Source of the DNA: Tupaia tana | Lineage: Eukaryota; Chordata; Mammalia; Scandentia; Tupaiidae | NCBI GenBank assembly: GCA_026018925.1 | Contig: JAKSZU010000002.1 | Coordinates: 92,328,975-92,392,974, forward strand | Direction: 5' to 3' | Length of the DNA: 64,000 bases | Shown here: piece after piece, positions 33,406 to 45,284 of the stretch | Numbering within the stretch: position 1 is the stretch's first letter | How the letters are laid out: each line of letters starts with the position of its first letter | Notes under the pieces: model-generated | Database searches by the model: none | What the model was told of the DNA's origin: nothing | Seen by the model: only the letters and a program-made list of their open reading frames with translations | Translations under genes and position numbers: made by a program

Positions 33406-34024
33406 GAAACTAATATGGATTATTGCAAAAGTTAAGATTTTCTTATACCCCAGTTTTTTATTTGTCCAGAAAAGCCCCTGAAACAGAATTTCAAAATATG
33501 AACTAACAGTCTTCCTAAGGCCTATATTGTTCAGAATGGTAGCTATGGAAAGGAGGGAATAAGGGCATGTGGGATTCATGGCAGTGGTGGGGCATGTGAG
33601 GCTAATACAAGCAAGAAAAAGAGAGTGCAGTGCAAGGCTTGGTGGTGCCCTGCGGGTATGTTTTTAACTCTCAGTCCTGCGGCCTTGCTGAGAGCACACA
33701 GACAAGAACGGCAGCAAAGGATGTACAGATACTTTTGCATTCCAAGGACATCCACTTCCGATGGAAGACTTAAAGTGAGTTTTGCTCCTAGATGTTCCCA
33801 CACAGCTTGAGTGTGTTAAATGACATGACATTTGTATTTCCCCTACCCTTCTGTCAACAGCTGTGAGTGCTGTATGGTAGGTGCTCTCTTCTGTCCCCAG
33901 TATGTAAGTGTGGCAATGTGAACTGAAGTCGATGAGTTGAGACACGGCTGAGCTGGTAGTGTATTTTAGAGGAGTGTGTGCAAACAGAGTCCTTCAGGCA
34001 TTTCCAAGAAAGGTGGAAGTTTTT

Positions 34025-34270
34025 TCTTTTCCTTAGAGAGATTTTTGCTATAGGGCACATGCTCTCACCCAAGAGACCTAGACAGAGAAGCAAAAAGAGA
34101 GAAATCACCCCCCAGGGGGGATGACCACACTGCAATCCCTTCTCCTCCACTCTCCTCTCAGGATTCTGGGCATGCACACATGTGCCCGGTGTGAGTTTTT
34201 TAAGCCACTGGGTCCAGGACTTGAACTGCGGTCGACTACGTGAGAGTCCATTATGCCATCTGCTGATTCC
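34025..34270 (-). mobile_element. tRNA-derived SINE, family A long form
   Basis: The target duplication GAAAGGTGGAAGTTTTT (34,008-34,024) matches 34,271-34,287 with one mismatch. The body has GATTTTTGCTATAGGGCACA, the block ATCACCCCCCAGGGGGGATG and a truncated head complement, CCATCTGCTGATTC. Confidence 0.92.
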
Positions 34271-34287
34271 GAAAGGTGGACGTTTTT

Positions 34288-35104
34288 ATGTCCGTTAGAC
34301 ATCCATAAGAATGCAGTTTGTTGCATTTTGGTGTCTTATGTTTGGGTGCATTTTATAGAAGTTGTCAGTGTTGGTAATTTTTAAATAAAATTGATTTAAA
34401 TTCAAAAAAGGAACAAAGAAAAGTGGAGAATAAGGTTCAGCATTTATCCCCAATCTCATACCTCGTTATGTGGCAGAGATCAGTCAGGGCTCACCGAAAC
34501 CTGTGTGGTCCACATCTCCCCGGACACAGCTGAACTCTATTTCCCAGGTCCCTGACCACTAGGAACGTCCAATGTGCCTGAGTCCTACACCAAACTGTGA
34601 GCAGGAGTGTGTGCCATTTTCTCCACGGGGCTGTGAAGACCTGCTTCATGCTGTCTTCCAGGCTTTCTCCCTACCAAAGGCTTAGTTCTGATACTTGGGG
34701 ATTCCTCGACAGCCATTTGATTTTGAACTTGAGGGGCTGAGATGACGGCACATTCTGGAGTCTGGGCCTCTTTGTCAGTGACCACTTGCAGGAGGGCTGC
34801 TATGAAAGACTGCTTGCCCACCCAGAATTAATGTGGGTATGCAGGACGTGTCTGCAGTGGTGGAGCCATTGCACGCGTTGGGCCTCTGCCAGACCAGTTG
34901 GCTCGTTCTAATGGATGCACACTGCGTTACAGGTATGGAAGCAGGGGCGTAAGCAGGCCTGCGGCTCATGCCAGATGGAGGTAAATGCTCCCGAAGAGCC
35001 AGCAATGGCCTGCTGATGCTGCGACTTGCTTCCCCTAAAATAAATTCAGGCTCTTCTGAATAGTTTAAAGATATTATTTAATGCACAAAGGGTCAGCTAC
35101 ACCA
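34288..35104. other. Non-coding; possible old LTR-like repeat 34,490-35,000
   Basis: Text such as TTTCCCAGGTCCCTGACCAC and TGTGTGCCATTTTCTCCACG loosely resembles dispersed mammalian LTR sequence. I cannot assign a family. No gene is supported. Confidence 0.3.
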
Positions 35105-35615
35105 GCCTGTGGCCTGATGACTAGGGGAGCTGGATGCCGCATGCCGTAGTTGGAGCCCAGGACCGGGCAGCATGGGAAACAAGCTGGGTGCATGTGCAGG
35201 CACTTCCAAAATCCCCAAAGGAGGGAGAAACTGAGAAAAAGGGGGTCGTGGTTTGGACCAGCAGTTAGCATAATGGCTATGTCACTGGACTCCCAAGTAG
35301 TCGACCGCGGTTCGAGTTCCAGACCCGGTGGCTTAAACTCACGCCGGGCGCATGTGCGTGTGTGCCCAAGATCCTGAGAGGAGAATGGAGGAGAAGGGAT
35401 TGCGGTGTGATCATCCCCCCTGGGGGGTGATTTCTCGCTTTCTGTCTCTCTGTCTCTCTCTGTCTGGAGAGTGCACGCGCCCTATAGCAAAAAAAAAAAA
35501 AAAAAAAAAAAGAAAAGAAAAAGGGGGTCGGGTGTAACCATTTCCCATGGGGGATGCCTTTTCTCTTTCTTTTTCTAATAAGCCTACGGCAAAATTTAAA
35601 AAATTAAAAAACGAA
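35105..35615 (+). mobile_element. tRNA-derived SINE, family A (old), split by a younger copy
   Basis: Outer copy: GCCTGTGGCCTGATGACTAG head, AGTTGGAGCCCAGGACCGGG, CTTCCAAAATCCCCAAAGG. After the interruption it resumes with CCATTTCCCATGGGGGATGC and ends CCTACGGCAAAATTT. Confidence 0.8.
35248..35516 (+). mobile_element. tRNA-derived SINE, family A long form, inside an older copy
   Basis: The direct repeat GAAAAAGGGGGTCG lies at 35,234-35,247 and 35,517-35,530. Head GGACCAGCAGTTAGCATAAT, box B GGTTCGAGTTCC, the CCCCCCTGGGGGG block and an A-run of over 20. About eight bases of unclear origin precede the head. Confidence 0.92.
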
Positions 35616-35760
35616 TAAATAAATAAAGGTCAGGCTAATGAGCTGAACCTGAGCAGTGTCTTGTGGGCAGTCTAAACAGTCTGTAAACACGATCCACATA
35701 TTGTCTTGACCACATCAGGTAAATGGTTCCCGATAACAAAAGTTCCTAAATCCTGTTTTA

Positions 35761-35862
35761 TTGGGTCATTGGAAAAGCCATGATGTAGTTTTCCTGGTCT
35801 TTGGAAAAGTCAAAATGTATTTTTCTATGCAAAAATGCATCATGACTTTTCTAACGATGTAA
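35761..35862. mobile_element. Mariner-type MITE, family 2 (with internal duplication)
   Basis: TA flanks at 35,759-35,760 and 35,863-35,864. The left end TTGGGTCATTGGAAAAGCCA and right end CATGACTTTTCTAACGATGT are inverted relatives. It is about 22 bp longer than the other two copies because a GGAAAAGTCA-like block occurs twice on the left. Confidence 0.8.
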
Positions 35863-36399
35863 TAACTGGTCTTGTACACTCAGAAACAGTACTATAACCT
35901 TCAGGAGTTTTGCTGAAAGCATGCCTCCTATTTGGATCTTGCAAACAGAGCCACCACCACTGTCCCTGTTGTCTAGTTTACATCTTATTTCAATTACGGC
36001 CATTCTCCCCATGTCCAGGGGAAAGGTGTCATCTGAAATGGTAGTTATTGAAACAGGCAACTCACCCTTTAAAATAAGCTAAATTCCCCCAAGAAGACAA
36101 TCCCAATCACCCCAGGATTCAAACTTTGCACATGGGTGACTTTGGAGGAATCCTTATAACTACCCAAGTGGGAGGAGAGAGATAACTGAGTAGGTGAGAG
36201 CGCGCTGAGTAGGAAATCAGATTGAAGGAGGCAGCAGAGTAAGAGATGGGTTGCAGGAATGTGAGGGGCTATGACGAGGAAGAGCTTCTCTGCAGTCTGG
36301 TTGGTGCTGCTCTGTCTTAGGAGGTGGCCAGACGTGGTGCTTGCACACAGTGGGTACTTCATATACACTTGCTGGAGCATGATCCCAGTAAGAGGGTAT
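35863..36399. other. Non-coding, nothing recognised
   Basis: The 123-codon frame on the minus strand (36,069-36,440) has no recognisable domain. Confidence 0.4.
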
Positions 36400-36556
36400 A
36401 GCCATAAGTGGCTACAATGGCTGACCCTGCCCCTCCTCAACTGTGTAGTTTGGGTGAGTTACTTACCCTCTCGGGGCCTCCATTACTTCTTTGCAAAATG
36501 ATGAGCTGTTGAGAGAATTAAACCGTTAGTAGACGTAAATAAATATTACGATGGGG
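36400..36556 (+). repeat. MIR fragment
   Basis: GTTTGGGTGAGTTACTTACC, CTCGGGGCCTCCATTAC, AAAATGATGAGCTGTTGAGA and TAAATAAATATTA follow the MIR order. Confidence 0.7.
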
Positions 36557-37087
36557 GCGGGCATTTACTGAGGGCTACACGGGGTTGATATTGTTATTAT
36601 TGTACCTAGCGTATTGATATTCTTCTTGAATATTGACTTTCAGAAGTTTGAAGTGATTCTCAATGTCATTCTTTTAATAATTAAGTAGACATGAGTGTAT
36701 AACAGAGTTTATCAAGATGACATTTTTATGTTCAAATAGCATTTAATGTTTCAATATCTTTATGCTTTTAAAGAACTTAACATATGTAATCATGTATTTA
36801 TTCATGAAGCCCACTGCTTGCCAAATACTATGTTAGGAACTGGGATGCTAAACTAATACAACAAGCCAAACCCACTATTATTTCAATTCTGAGATGTTAT
36901 CATCTAAACCCTATTGATTAAAAACCCCTTTTCCAGCCCCACAATTTTTCTCATACCACCTGACCTTATACTTTTAAATCTTTAAACTTTTATAACCTGG
37001 TCCTATCATTTAAAACCCTTTTCTAATGTTCTTTGTTTCCTCACTAGGTCATGAATCTGGTTTCCAGTAAGTGAAAAATCAATTAAG
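36557..37087. other. Non-coding AT-rich stretch
   Basis: No supported gene. Possibly an old L1, but I cannot name it. Confidence 0.35.
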
Positions 37088-37175
37088 TCCAAGTAAGGTG
37101 GCACATGCCTGTAATCCAGGTACTTGAGAGCCTGAGGAAAGAGGATCGTGAGTTCAAGGCCAGCCTGGACAACAT

Positions 37176-37216
<41 letters not shown>

Positions 37217-37501
37217 CTCTCTTTCTCTCTCTTTTAGAGGGATTTTTGCTACTGGGCAAATGCACTTGCTGGAGAGAGGGGAAATGAGAAATTACCCCCA
37301 GGGAAGATGGCCACATTACAACCCCTTCTCTTCCATTCTCCTCTCATCACTTTGGGCACACATACACACACACCTGGAGTGAGTTTCAAGCCTCCAGGTC
37401 TAGGACTCGAACCACAGTTGGACATGTGGTAGTCCAGTGACATAATCATTGTGCCATCTGTTGGTCCCAATACTCTGTCTCTTAAAACAAAGACAAAAAC
37501 T
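37088..37501 (+). mobile_element. 7SL-RNA-derived (Alu/B1/FLAM-like) SINE, split by a family A SINE
   Basis: GGTGGCACATGCCTGTAATCC, GAGTTCAAGGCCAGCCTGGAC and AACATAGTAAG correspond to the 5' region of 7SL-derived SINEs. After a minus-strand family A SINE, CTCTGTCTCTTAAAACAAAG completes the end. 7SL-derived SINEs are known only from Euarchontoglires (primates, rodents, tree shrews), so this is the best lineage clue in the window. Confidence 0.85.
37214..37468 (-). mobile_element. tRNA-derived SINE, family A long form
   Basis: Inserted in the 7SL-derived element. GAGGGATTTTTGCTACTGGG, GAAATTACCCCCAGGGAAGA, GACTCGAACCACAG and a GTGCCATCTGTTGGTCCC head complement. A CT microsatellite (37,182-37,212) abuts its T-rich end. 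Confidence 0.86.
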
Positions 37502-38084
37502 AAACTGACATTCATCACATTTGTATAAGAATTACTAATTCTGTTTTTTTTTTTTTTTTTTTTTTAATATTAGGCTTTTAGATGACAGGCATTCGAGAAA
37601 CACTACTCCTAATTCCAAGTGTGTGATTTTGCATGTTTCCTCTAAAGTGAAAAATAAAAAAAACATCTGGACGTGGTAGGGTAGCGGTTGATTGTAGGAG
37701 CCGCCCGCCTAGAGCTTGGGAGCCAAGACTGTGGGCCTCAGGAGGTATATGTGGGTCGTGTTTACAGACCCTTTACACCTCCCACAAGACACCTCTCAGC
37801 AAGACTGGCTGTATAGGCACGAGGTGGTCACGCTCTCTTTCTGGGTCCACGCCAACAGCACCGATGACATTTCTTTGCCAAACTCAGACACTTCCCAGAG
37901 CCCTTCTCCACACCGAGACCTAGGCGGCCCTTTGAAGCATCATGATTTGTCATTTGAGATGAAACTTATTCTCCACCTCAGTTCTGTAGGGGGTCACAGC
38001 TGGCAGCAGGCAATACTTTTATGCCTGAAGGCTCTGAACCCATTCTGGGCTGGAGTAACGAATCAGCACAAACCAGGGGCTGGA
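37502..38084. other. Non-coding, nothing recognised
   Basis: A T-run lies at 37,542-37,565. The 129-codon frame at 37,716-38,105 has no recognisable domain. Confidence 0.4.
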
Positions 38085-38470
38085 GGGTTGGGGAGGGGGA
38101 GCTGAGAGTGACAGAAGTGCATTCTCTCACGGTTCTGGAGACCAGAAGTCCAGAGTTGGCAGAACCATACTCTCTCTAAAGACATGGGGCGAAGCTCGTC
38201 CCTCATCCCTTCAGCTCTGGCAGCTCCTGACAATCCTTGGTGCACCTTGGCTTGAAGATGCTTCACTCCAGTCTCTGCTTGTCATAGCAACAGCTTTCTG
38301 TGTCTCTCTGCGTGTCTTTCTCTCTGCCTGTCTTTTCTTCTTACAAGGACACCAGTCACACTGGGTTAGGGACTGACCATACTCCAGTTTATGACCCTGT
38401 CCTACCTAATTACATCTGCTATCATTCCATTTCCAAATGAAGCCATATTATGAGGTTTCAGGACAGTTGT
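38085..38470 (-). mobile_element. MaLR-type LTR fragment, antisense
   Basis: CACGGTTCTGGAGACCAGAAGTCC, then TTACAAGGACACCAGTCACACTGG and CCTAATTACATCTGC, the usual reverse-complement order of this LTR group. Confidence 0.65.
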
Positions 38471-38590
38471 GCATTTGGGGGAGTGGATCTTTGTTTTTCT
38501 CTCTGTCTCACTTTCTTTCTTTTTTTCCTTCTTTTTCTTTTTCTTTTTCTCTGTCTCTGTGGTTTGTTTTTGCTATTTTTTTTTTTTTTC

Positions 38591-38802
38591 CTAGTTTAAT
38601 GAGAGAGAATGGGAGAGGCATCCCAACAGGGTGTTCGCGTCATGATCCACTCCCAGCGTAATCCAGTCTGGGACACTGGCATGCACACATGTGCCTGTGC
38701 CTGACATGTACAGAGAGACCTCGGGATGTGAACCCAGGCCCTTGCCATGTGGCTTCAGCACTCTGGAGCATTTTATGACTGCTGTGCCACTGTAGCTGGC
38801 CA
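38591..38802 (-). mobile_element. tRNA-derived SINE, family B
   Basis: GTTTAATGAGAGAGAATGGG, TCATGATCCACTCCCAGCG, GATGTGAACCCAGGCCC (box B region complement), and GTGCCACTGTAGCTGGCC. Confidence 0.78.
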
Positions 38803-39185
38803 GGTACAGGCTCTGTCCCTTTTATCACCTTTGCATAGATGGTTGATTCTAGTTGACAGATGTTGCTTTGGTCCTGGTGGATCAGAAAGAGGCCAGCAGT
38901 CATGGAGAGACAGTGGGATAGATGTGGCTGAGAAAGCCTTGGGAGAAACTGCTGGCCAAAGACAGTGAGAGGGGGACAGGACACCTGGAAGAGGTAACGG
39001 GATGAGGAGTGACCTGGAAATTAGCAAGGGGGACACGGTATCCCCAGCCCCCATTGCTTGGCTCAGCATCAGGAACCACCCTGCAGCTACACTCCAGGCC
39101 CAGCAACTGCAGCTAGCTCAGCTTAAGCCCCCTATGTGTGGGGTCTGGCTCATTCCTTGCCTGCCTGACCAAAACTGTTCCTGAA

Positions 39186-39415
39186 GTTATTTTATTTATT
39201 GAGAGATAGACAGACTGACAGAAAGATGGACAAATATCCTTGGCAGGACCTCACCACTTTGTGGTGGCCCGTAGTTCCTGCCAGCCAGGACCATAGTGCA
39301 CCCACAGGCATGGCTAGCATGTTCAGGTCTACCTGGAGTTCAAACTGGGGATCTCCCATATGGTTCCAGTATTGCACAATGGGGCTCTATCCCCTATGCC
39401 ACTGTGGCTAGGCCT
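39186..39415 (-). mobile_element. tRNA-derived SINE, family B
   Basis: TTTATTTATTGAGAGATAGA, GGAGTTCAAACTGGGGATCTC (box B region complement) and CTATGCCACTGTGGCTAGGCC. It lies directly beside a family A copy. Confidence 0.76.
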
Positions 39416-39424
39416 TGACTGATT

Positions 39425-39684
39425 AAAAAAAAAAATCTGCTAGAGGGTGTGTATGCTCATCAGAGAGAGACAAAAAAGACAGAGAGATGGAGAGGGAGGA
39501 AGTACCTCCTAATGGGACGTGGTCACAGTCCAATCACTTTCCATTTCTCCATCCTGTTGGGATTTGGGGCATGCAGGCACAAGCACCTAGTATGTTTTTT
39601 AAGCCACCAGGGTCAGGATTTGAACTAAATGGGTTGGCCATGTGGGATCCAGCTCCCTCAACCACCAGACCACAGGGCTAGCCC
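39425..39684 (-). mobile_element. tRNA-derived SINE, family A long form
   Basis: AAAATCTGCTAGAGGGTGTG, a GA-rich tract, GGATTTGAACTAAATGGG in the box B position, and ACCACCAGACCACAGGGCTAGCCC. Confidence 0.78.
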
Positions 39685-40751
39685 TGGGCCCTGACTGATT
39701 TTAGACGCAATAGGTGCAACAGGTAAATTAGGTTCTTACCCGGTTTCCCAGGAGCACTCCACTTTTCTCTGTTCACTAGAACTATTTACTTACTGGGATT
39801 TGTGCTTTCTGAAATGATAGCTATGATTACCAACACAGTCCCACGGGATGTGCAGTGACAGTTTGGGAAGTACCTGGAGGCTTATCTTCACTCATTATGC
39901 TCTACTGCATTTCTGGGGTTTTCGATAAAACCTCTCTTTAAGTTCATAAGGGCTCACACAGCCAAAGGGCATCTGTGGAATATTTTATAATTTTCTTTTT
40001 CTGGGGGTTGGGCAGTCAGGGCGAGGAGGCGAACGCCTTTTATTACTGATTCTGCAGCTTATTGCTTTGCTGTGTCTACTGAATTCTGTGCACACTCACC
40101 ATGTGGTTTATCTCTCTAAGCTGTAGCATTATTGCTGCACGGTGACATACAAGCTTCTAATTTGGTTTGTTTTCCAAACAGTATGTATGCAACATACTGC
40201 AGTAGATTGTTCTGTTATCTTATATATGAAAAGAAATGCCTAGAAAGAAATGCCATCTTCTACATTTTCAATGAATTATGATTCCTGGATCAGCATCCTT
40301 CTCTACCCAAGGTTCTCACAGACCATACGCTTAAATTCGTTTTTATTTTATTTTTTTTTAATTTAAGTAACTAGCTTTCTTGATGGTATGATAGGTTTGC
40401 TCATGCGTACAATTATGTAACTACATCCCTTCATTATTCTATAACCTAGGCATTTGTGTCTGTCTGTAAAGATTTGCCCTCTTTGTATTTAGAAATGGTT
40501 GACAAATTGCTTTACCGATTTCAGATTGTGCAGTAAAATTCACAGTGATTGAATAGAGCTTTCTATGGAAGTGGACATACTGGTTAAAGTACTTAACGAG
40601 GAGCTGCTTTTGATGACTGTGAGGTTTCACTGGAGTGAAGCCATAGGGAAGAGAGCAATTAGGTGTGGGAAAGCATGGAGGAGGGCAGAGAAAGGAGGAC
40701 ACAGTCTGGGGAATGCCTGTTACCAGTAAGATTGTCCCCAAATAGTCTGGG
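39685..40751. other. Non-coding, nothing recognised
   Basis: No supported gene. The 118-codon minus-strand frame (40,439-40,795) has no recognisable domain. Confidence 0.4.
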
Positions 40752-40870
40752 CAACTGGGGCTGCTCATTGAGATCAGCTGGGGACTTTTCAACACCGATG
40801 CCCAGGCCTCACCCTCAGGGACTGTAACTTAACTGGTTCAAGGTGGGCCCAGCATCTCATTTGCAGGGAA
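40752..40870. mobile_element. MER5A-like hAT-Charlie fragment
   Basis: GAGATCAGCTGGGGACTTTTC, GATGCCCAGGCCTCACCC and GGTGGGCCCAGCATCTCATTT match the order of MER5A, an old non-autonomous DNA transposon. Confidence 0.6.
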
Positions 40871-41337
40871 TGTGGCACTGTAGCTCTATCAGACACCATT
40901 CACAATTGCCTATTGGTTTTAGAGAATCTCAATTCTCAAAGCAGAGAAGGGGGAAGGAAAAACTGCCTTCATTGATAAAAGCAAAACTTGACTCCTGCCA
41001 CTTTGGAACTGGAAGAGCAATCTTCCAGTGAGGAGTAGGAGCGTGTTTCTTTGAGGCTGACTGTTCCCTGCGTCTCTCTCATGATGACCTCAGGCTCTCC
41101 CAAGCCAAGCAAGAAAGGGAGGAAGATGGAGACCGGGTGTCCATAACTCCAAGATCCTACCCTACACACACAGCCCTGTCCCGAACACCCTGCCCTAGAA
41201 CAGAGAGGGGGCTGGAATAGTTAAGTAAGATTTTTACAAATGACTAGGCCAGCAGATAAAAAAATGAGATCCCAGCTGCAGTACCTGTAAAACCTCAGGG
41301 TGGAGGTAGGGGGCCATTTAGCTTCTAGAATTTTGGT

Positions 41338-41455
41338 TTCCTTATCTTTCAAGTAAACATAGTAACCGACCTTGTGGGTAGATTATCTTGCAGAATTGGG
41401 GGAAATCTAATGAGAGCATTTATAATAAAGTTCCTGAATCACAACAGATGTCAGT
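41338..41455 (+). repeat. MIR fragment
   Basis: TTTGGTTTCCTTATCTTTCA, ACCGACCTTGTGGGTAGATT and ATGAGAGCATTTATAATAAAG follow the MIR 3' order. Confidence 0.6.
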
Positions 41456-41694
41456 TGCGTAGTTGTTGGCATTATGAGACCCTAACAAGTATGAACTTGG
41501 GTCACCTGATCATGGGTCCTAGCATGGCACCTGCCAGTTCTGGATATGGGTCCAGCACCCCAAGGTGGACATGCAGAAGTATAGTTAGGTCTAGGAAGCT
41601 CCTCTGAGTCTACTCATGAGGCCAGAGTAAAATCACTTCTCTTACCTCTATCGGTGGCATCTATAGAGTTCTGGCTTCTAGAAAGACCTCTCAT

Positions 41695-41974
41695 GGGGCT
41701 AGCAGGTGTCATAGTGGTTAAGATGCTGGACTCCCACATTGTCAACTGCAGTTTGAGCCCTGGACCTGGAGGTTCGAAACTCATGCTGGCTGTGTGCACA
41801 TGCATGTCCAAAATCTTTCAAGGGGAGAATGGAGAAGGGAGTGTGGCATGGCCATCCCCTCTGGGCAGTAATTTCTCACTTTCTCTCTCTCTTTCTCCCT
41901 CTGTCTCTGCAGCGAGCACACAAGCCCTATACAAAACTTTGTCTCTCATTAAAAAAAAAAAAAAAAGAAGGAAA
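41695..41974 (+). mobile_element. tRNA-derived SINE, family A long form
   Basis: Older-type head GGGGCTAGCAGGTGTCATAG, box B-like CAGTTTGAGCCC, the middle block, and CCCTATACAAAACTTTG. A direct repeat GAAAGACCTC lies at 41,681-41,690 and 41,975-41,984. Confidence 0.9.
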
Positions 41975-41984
41975 GAAAGACCTC

Positions 41985-43736
41985 AGTTCTCCAAATGATC
42001 GACACTGGGAATGGCAGACCTTTCGTGGATGCCCGGCCCCCTGTACGCTGTGCACATACGAACGAGAGCCTGTTATAGCTTTTCCCCACCTGTCAGAGAG
42101 CCACACAGAACAGCAATGCGGATTTCCGAAATAAAGGCTCTCGCACCGCCCTCCACGGTACATGGCAGGTGAAAGGTGAAAGCCATGCGGCCTGAGGAGG
42201 AAGGTTCATCTCTCTCTGGGCCACTAGGATCGGCTCTACTTTTATGGACGATTTCCAGAAGAGGAAATTAAAACCACTCTCTCATTCTCTTAAGCTAGAG
42301 GGCAATACCCAATTAGTATCGCTGTTATTATAGTTATTAAAGTTTATAAGCCATTCATAATTGCAAAATAGGACCTATAGCCCAGTGTTTTTTCTTTTTC
42401 TTTCTTTCTTTTTACAGATCATGGTTCCTGAACTGGTGCCAGTTGGTGCACTGTTTTTATTGGTTTATGATGAGGTAAGTTCAGAAATGGGAGGAGATGT
42501 TTAAAAAGGTTAGAATGTTTTAGAGAAATTTGAGGTCATGAGACCAGGGATGATATAGACTGGTCTCCCAGGCTGGTATTTACATCAGTCTAAGTGGTGT
42601 GGGACTCACAGGGTACGAGCACCAGCTACACATAAACTGTGTGATCTAGGCCACACCTTGGTTCACAGTGAATTGGGGAAAAACAAAATGAGCCCCAGAG
42701 GCCTTCAGCTGGGTCTGCAGAATCATTCTGCTTTTGCAGATGTGAAAACGACTGCTTGGGGAGATTACCACCTCAGGGTGGCACCCCAGGTAGGAAAAGG
42801 GCTAGAATCACAATTTGAATTTTATACCTGATTCTTCGGTCTTTGTCTCATAACTGTGACTCAAACCAGTGAGGTATTGAGAAGCCGAAGCTAGATCCTG
42901 GAGGAAAAGGTGATTAGCGATTCCATGCACGTGCAGGCCATGGGAGAACTGAATGGCAATTTTCCTTTGTTTACTATGGAAACAGGGAAAAACCATAGGA
43001 ATGGCTCTGTAGAGGGGAAAAGTCTGGTTTCCTATGACTTAAAATCACTGTGACAGCAGATTGGGCCTTTATAGGACAGAGATGAAAGAGGTCTGCCTTT
43101 TTATATTATTTGTTTTGGAAAAATCAAGAAAAAAGCATATACAGCCAGAAGCAGAGATAGCTTCATTTGTTCACTGATTTGGAGGCACCTCCCCTGTGCT
43201 GAGCCCCGTTCTTGGCCCTGGGAATCCACTCTCCCTTTAGCTCCTTGTCCTCGGGAGTTTGTAAGCTAGTGGGAGGACAGATGGCCGACTCCTGCTGATA
43301 GGAGCTCCAGAGCTACTGCATCCTACACTGCTCTAGGAGGTGAAGAGGCCAGGCGAACTTCGTCCCCATCCTCGGGAATGTCACGTTCTGGCGGGAAGCG
43401 ATGTAATGAACACACAGCTATGTAGTGTCTATGTGGTCATGTGAGAATGGGAAAGAGAAATAAAGAGAGCAAGAGGAAAGAAGGTGCCGAATGAAGGCCT
43501 GTCTGGGAAGGTGACATCTGAGCAGAGACCAGATCAATCAAAGGCTGAATGTGACAGAGAGAGGGATGGAGGTCACTGGGCTAGCATGAGGGTGACTCGC
43601 AGCTAAGACCAGGGACACTCTGGAGAACTTCCTTGGAAAGGTGAGACCCCAAGCTGGTCCTAGACAGATGTGAGAGGTGACCTGGCTGCAGGAGGAAATG
43701 GGAGGAAGGTCATAGGCACAGGCAAAAGTAGGCCAA
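41985..43736. other. Non-coding; possible old repeat at 43,165-43,560
   Basis: 43,165-43,560 (TTCATTTGTTCACTGATTTG, GAGTTTGTAAGCTAGTGG, AAGGTGACATCTGAGCAGAG) resembles a dispersed mammalian repeat whose family I cannot name. No gene is supported. Confidence 0.35.
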
Positions 43737-43962
43737 GGGGCCCGAGGTGGCACAGCAGTAGCACAATTGGAGGCATATGGGAAGCATCTTGGGTTCGAGT
43801 CCCAGGACCTCTCTGAGCATGCTGGATGTACTTGTGCATCCGTGATCTGGACTGGCTGGGACTTGGGAATGAATTATGGCATGAAGACCTTGCTGGGAGC
43901 ACTTCTCTCTGTTTCTGTATCTCTTTCTCATGGAAGATATAAATAAATAAAAACTTTTTTAG
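43737..43962 (+). mobile_element. tRNA-derived SINE, family B, sense example
   Basis: The clearest sense copy: GGGGCCCGAGGTGGCACAGC head, TAGCACAATTGG, box B GGGTTCGAGTCCC (43,791-43,803), a GAATTATGGCATGAAGACC block, TTTCTGTATCTCTTTCTC and AAATAAATAAAAACTT. Confidence 0.87.
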
Positions 43963-44447
43963 AAGAAGTAGACTGAAAATGCTTTACACATGGTAACCAC
44001 AAATTCAGGAAGGTCTTGGGTGATGGGTGTGTGGGGAGAGGGGGCTGTTTGAAAATAAGGGCTGGATCAAAATGAGCCGTGTGTGCAATGCCAAATTTCT
44101 TTGAGACTCTAACCTGAAGGGAATATGGAGGGTATTTTAAGCATAATTTCAAATGGAAGGGTGACATGATGGTATTTGCCTTTGGAAATCTGTCTGTGGG
44201 AGTGGAGAGAGCATGGAGAAAGGCAGGCAATACCGAGGGGTGTACACACAGGCTGGGGGACCACAGCAGAGACCCAGAGGAGAGGGGACAGATCTGAGAC
44301 CCATATAACATGTGGACTTACTAGGACTTACTGGTGGTTGGACATGGTGGGTAGGAGAGAATTGGGTTGGTCAAAGAAGAGAATGTGGTTCGACATCTCT
44401 GGCCGAAGGAGTGGAGTATGCTGAGCCCGGGAAGATGCTCTCTCAGT
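43963..44447. other. Non-coding; resembles an old dispersed repeat
   Basis: GGGTGACATGATGGTATTTG and neighbouring text resemble a mammalian repeat seen in many regions. The family is not named. No gene is supported. Confidence 0.3.
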
Positions 44448-44970
44448 CCATCAGTGCTCCTATAACGAAGTAATCCAAAAATAGTCATGAAGAACAGATA
44501 CTAACTTTCTCGTGATTCTGGAGGCTGCCAAATCCAAGGTCAGGTGCCGCACTGGCTGTCTGGTGAGCATCTTCTCGAGGCATCCTCAAATGGTGGGAGA
44601 GACAGAGGAACATGAAGACAGGGAGAGGCAGCTGTCTGGCCCCTCTTTTACAAGGATGCTAATTTGTTCACGTTCATGGACTCTGCCCTCAGGATATAAT
44701 CACCTACTGAAGGTCGTACCTCTCTCTCTCTCTCTTTTTTTTTTTTTAATAGAATTATTTTATTTAACTTTATGTATGTATGTATGTATGTATATATTTT
44801 TAATTTGACCAGAGAGGGATGGGGGAGAGAAGTGGTGAGAAAGCAAGCTGCCAGGTCCGGGACTCAAACTGCGGTTGGCCCTTAACCACCATGCCACCTG
44901 CCAGCCCCAGCAATTAATTTCAACATACAAATTTAGGGAGTCACATTTAGACCACAGCAATGTTGAGTTT
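44448..44970 (-). mobile_element. MST/MLT-type MaLR LTR, antisense, split by a SINE
   Basis: CAGTCCATCAGTGCTCCTATAACG, CGTGATTCTGGAGGCTGCCA and TCAACATACAAATTTAGGG are the reverse-complement landmarks of this LTR. A short-form family A SINE interrupts it. Confidence 0.8.
44735..44908 (-). mobile_element. tRNA-derived SINE, family A short form
   Basis: A GTAT microsatellite, TTTTTAATTTGACCAGAGAG, GGACTCAAACTGCGG and CATGCCACCTGCCAGCCCC. Confidence 0.85.
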
Positions 44971-45284
44971 GGTTTGAGTTGCTTTAAGTTTGAGATGATT
45001 TCAAGACATCCTGGTGGAGATGCCAACCGAGTAAGCTCTTGGATATACGTGCTCACCCCCATGTCTTGGGACTCGTCCCTGGGAGCAATGGCTTCATCTG
45101 CTGTATAGAGTTGGAACAGGCCCTCCACAGAGTTTCTCGCCACCGTTCTCTTCCTATCCCTGAGGTCAGTGTGTGTGCGGCCACCACTGGGCCATTGCTG
45201 GGATGGTGGCGAGCCAGTTCTGCCCAGTGAGTCGAGAGTCCTTCACATGGAATGGCGCCCACTGTCCTGGGTGCTCCATTCCCA

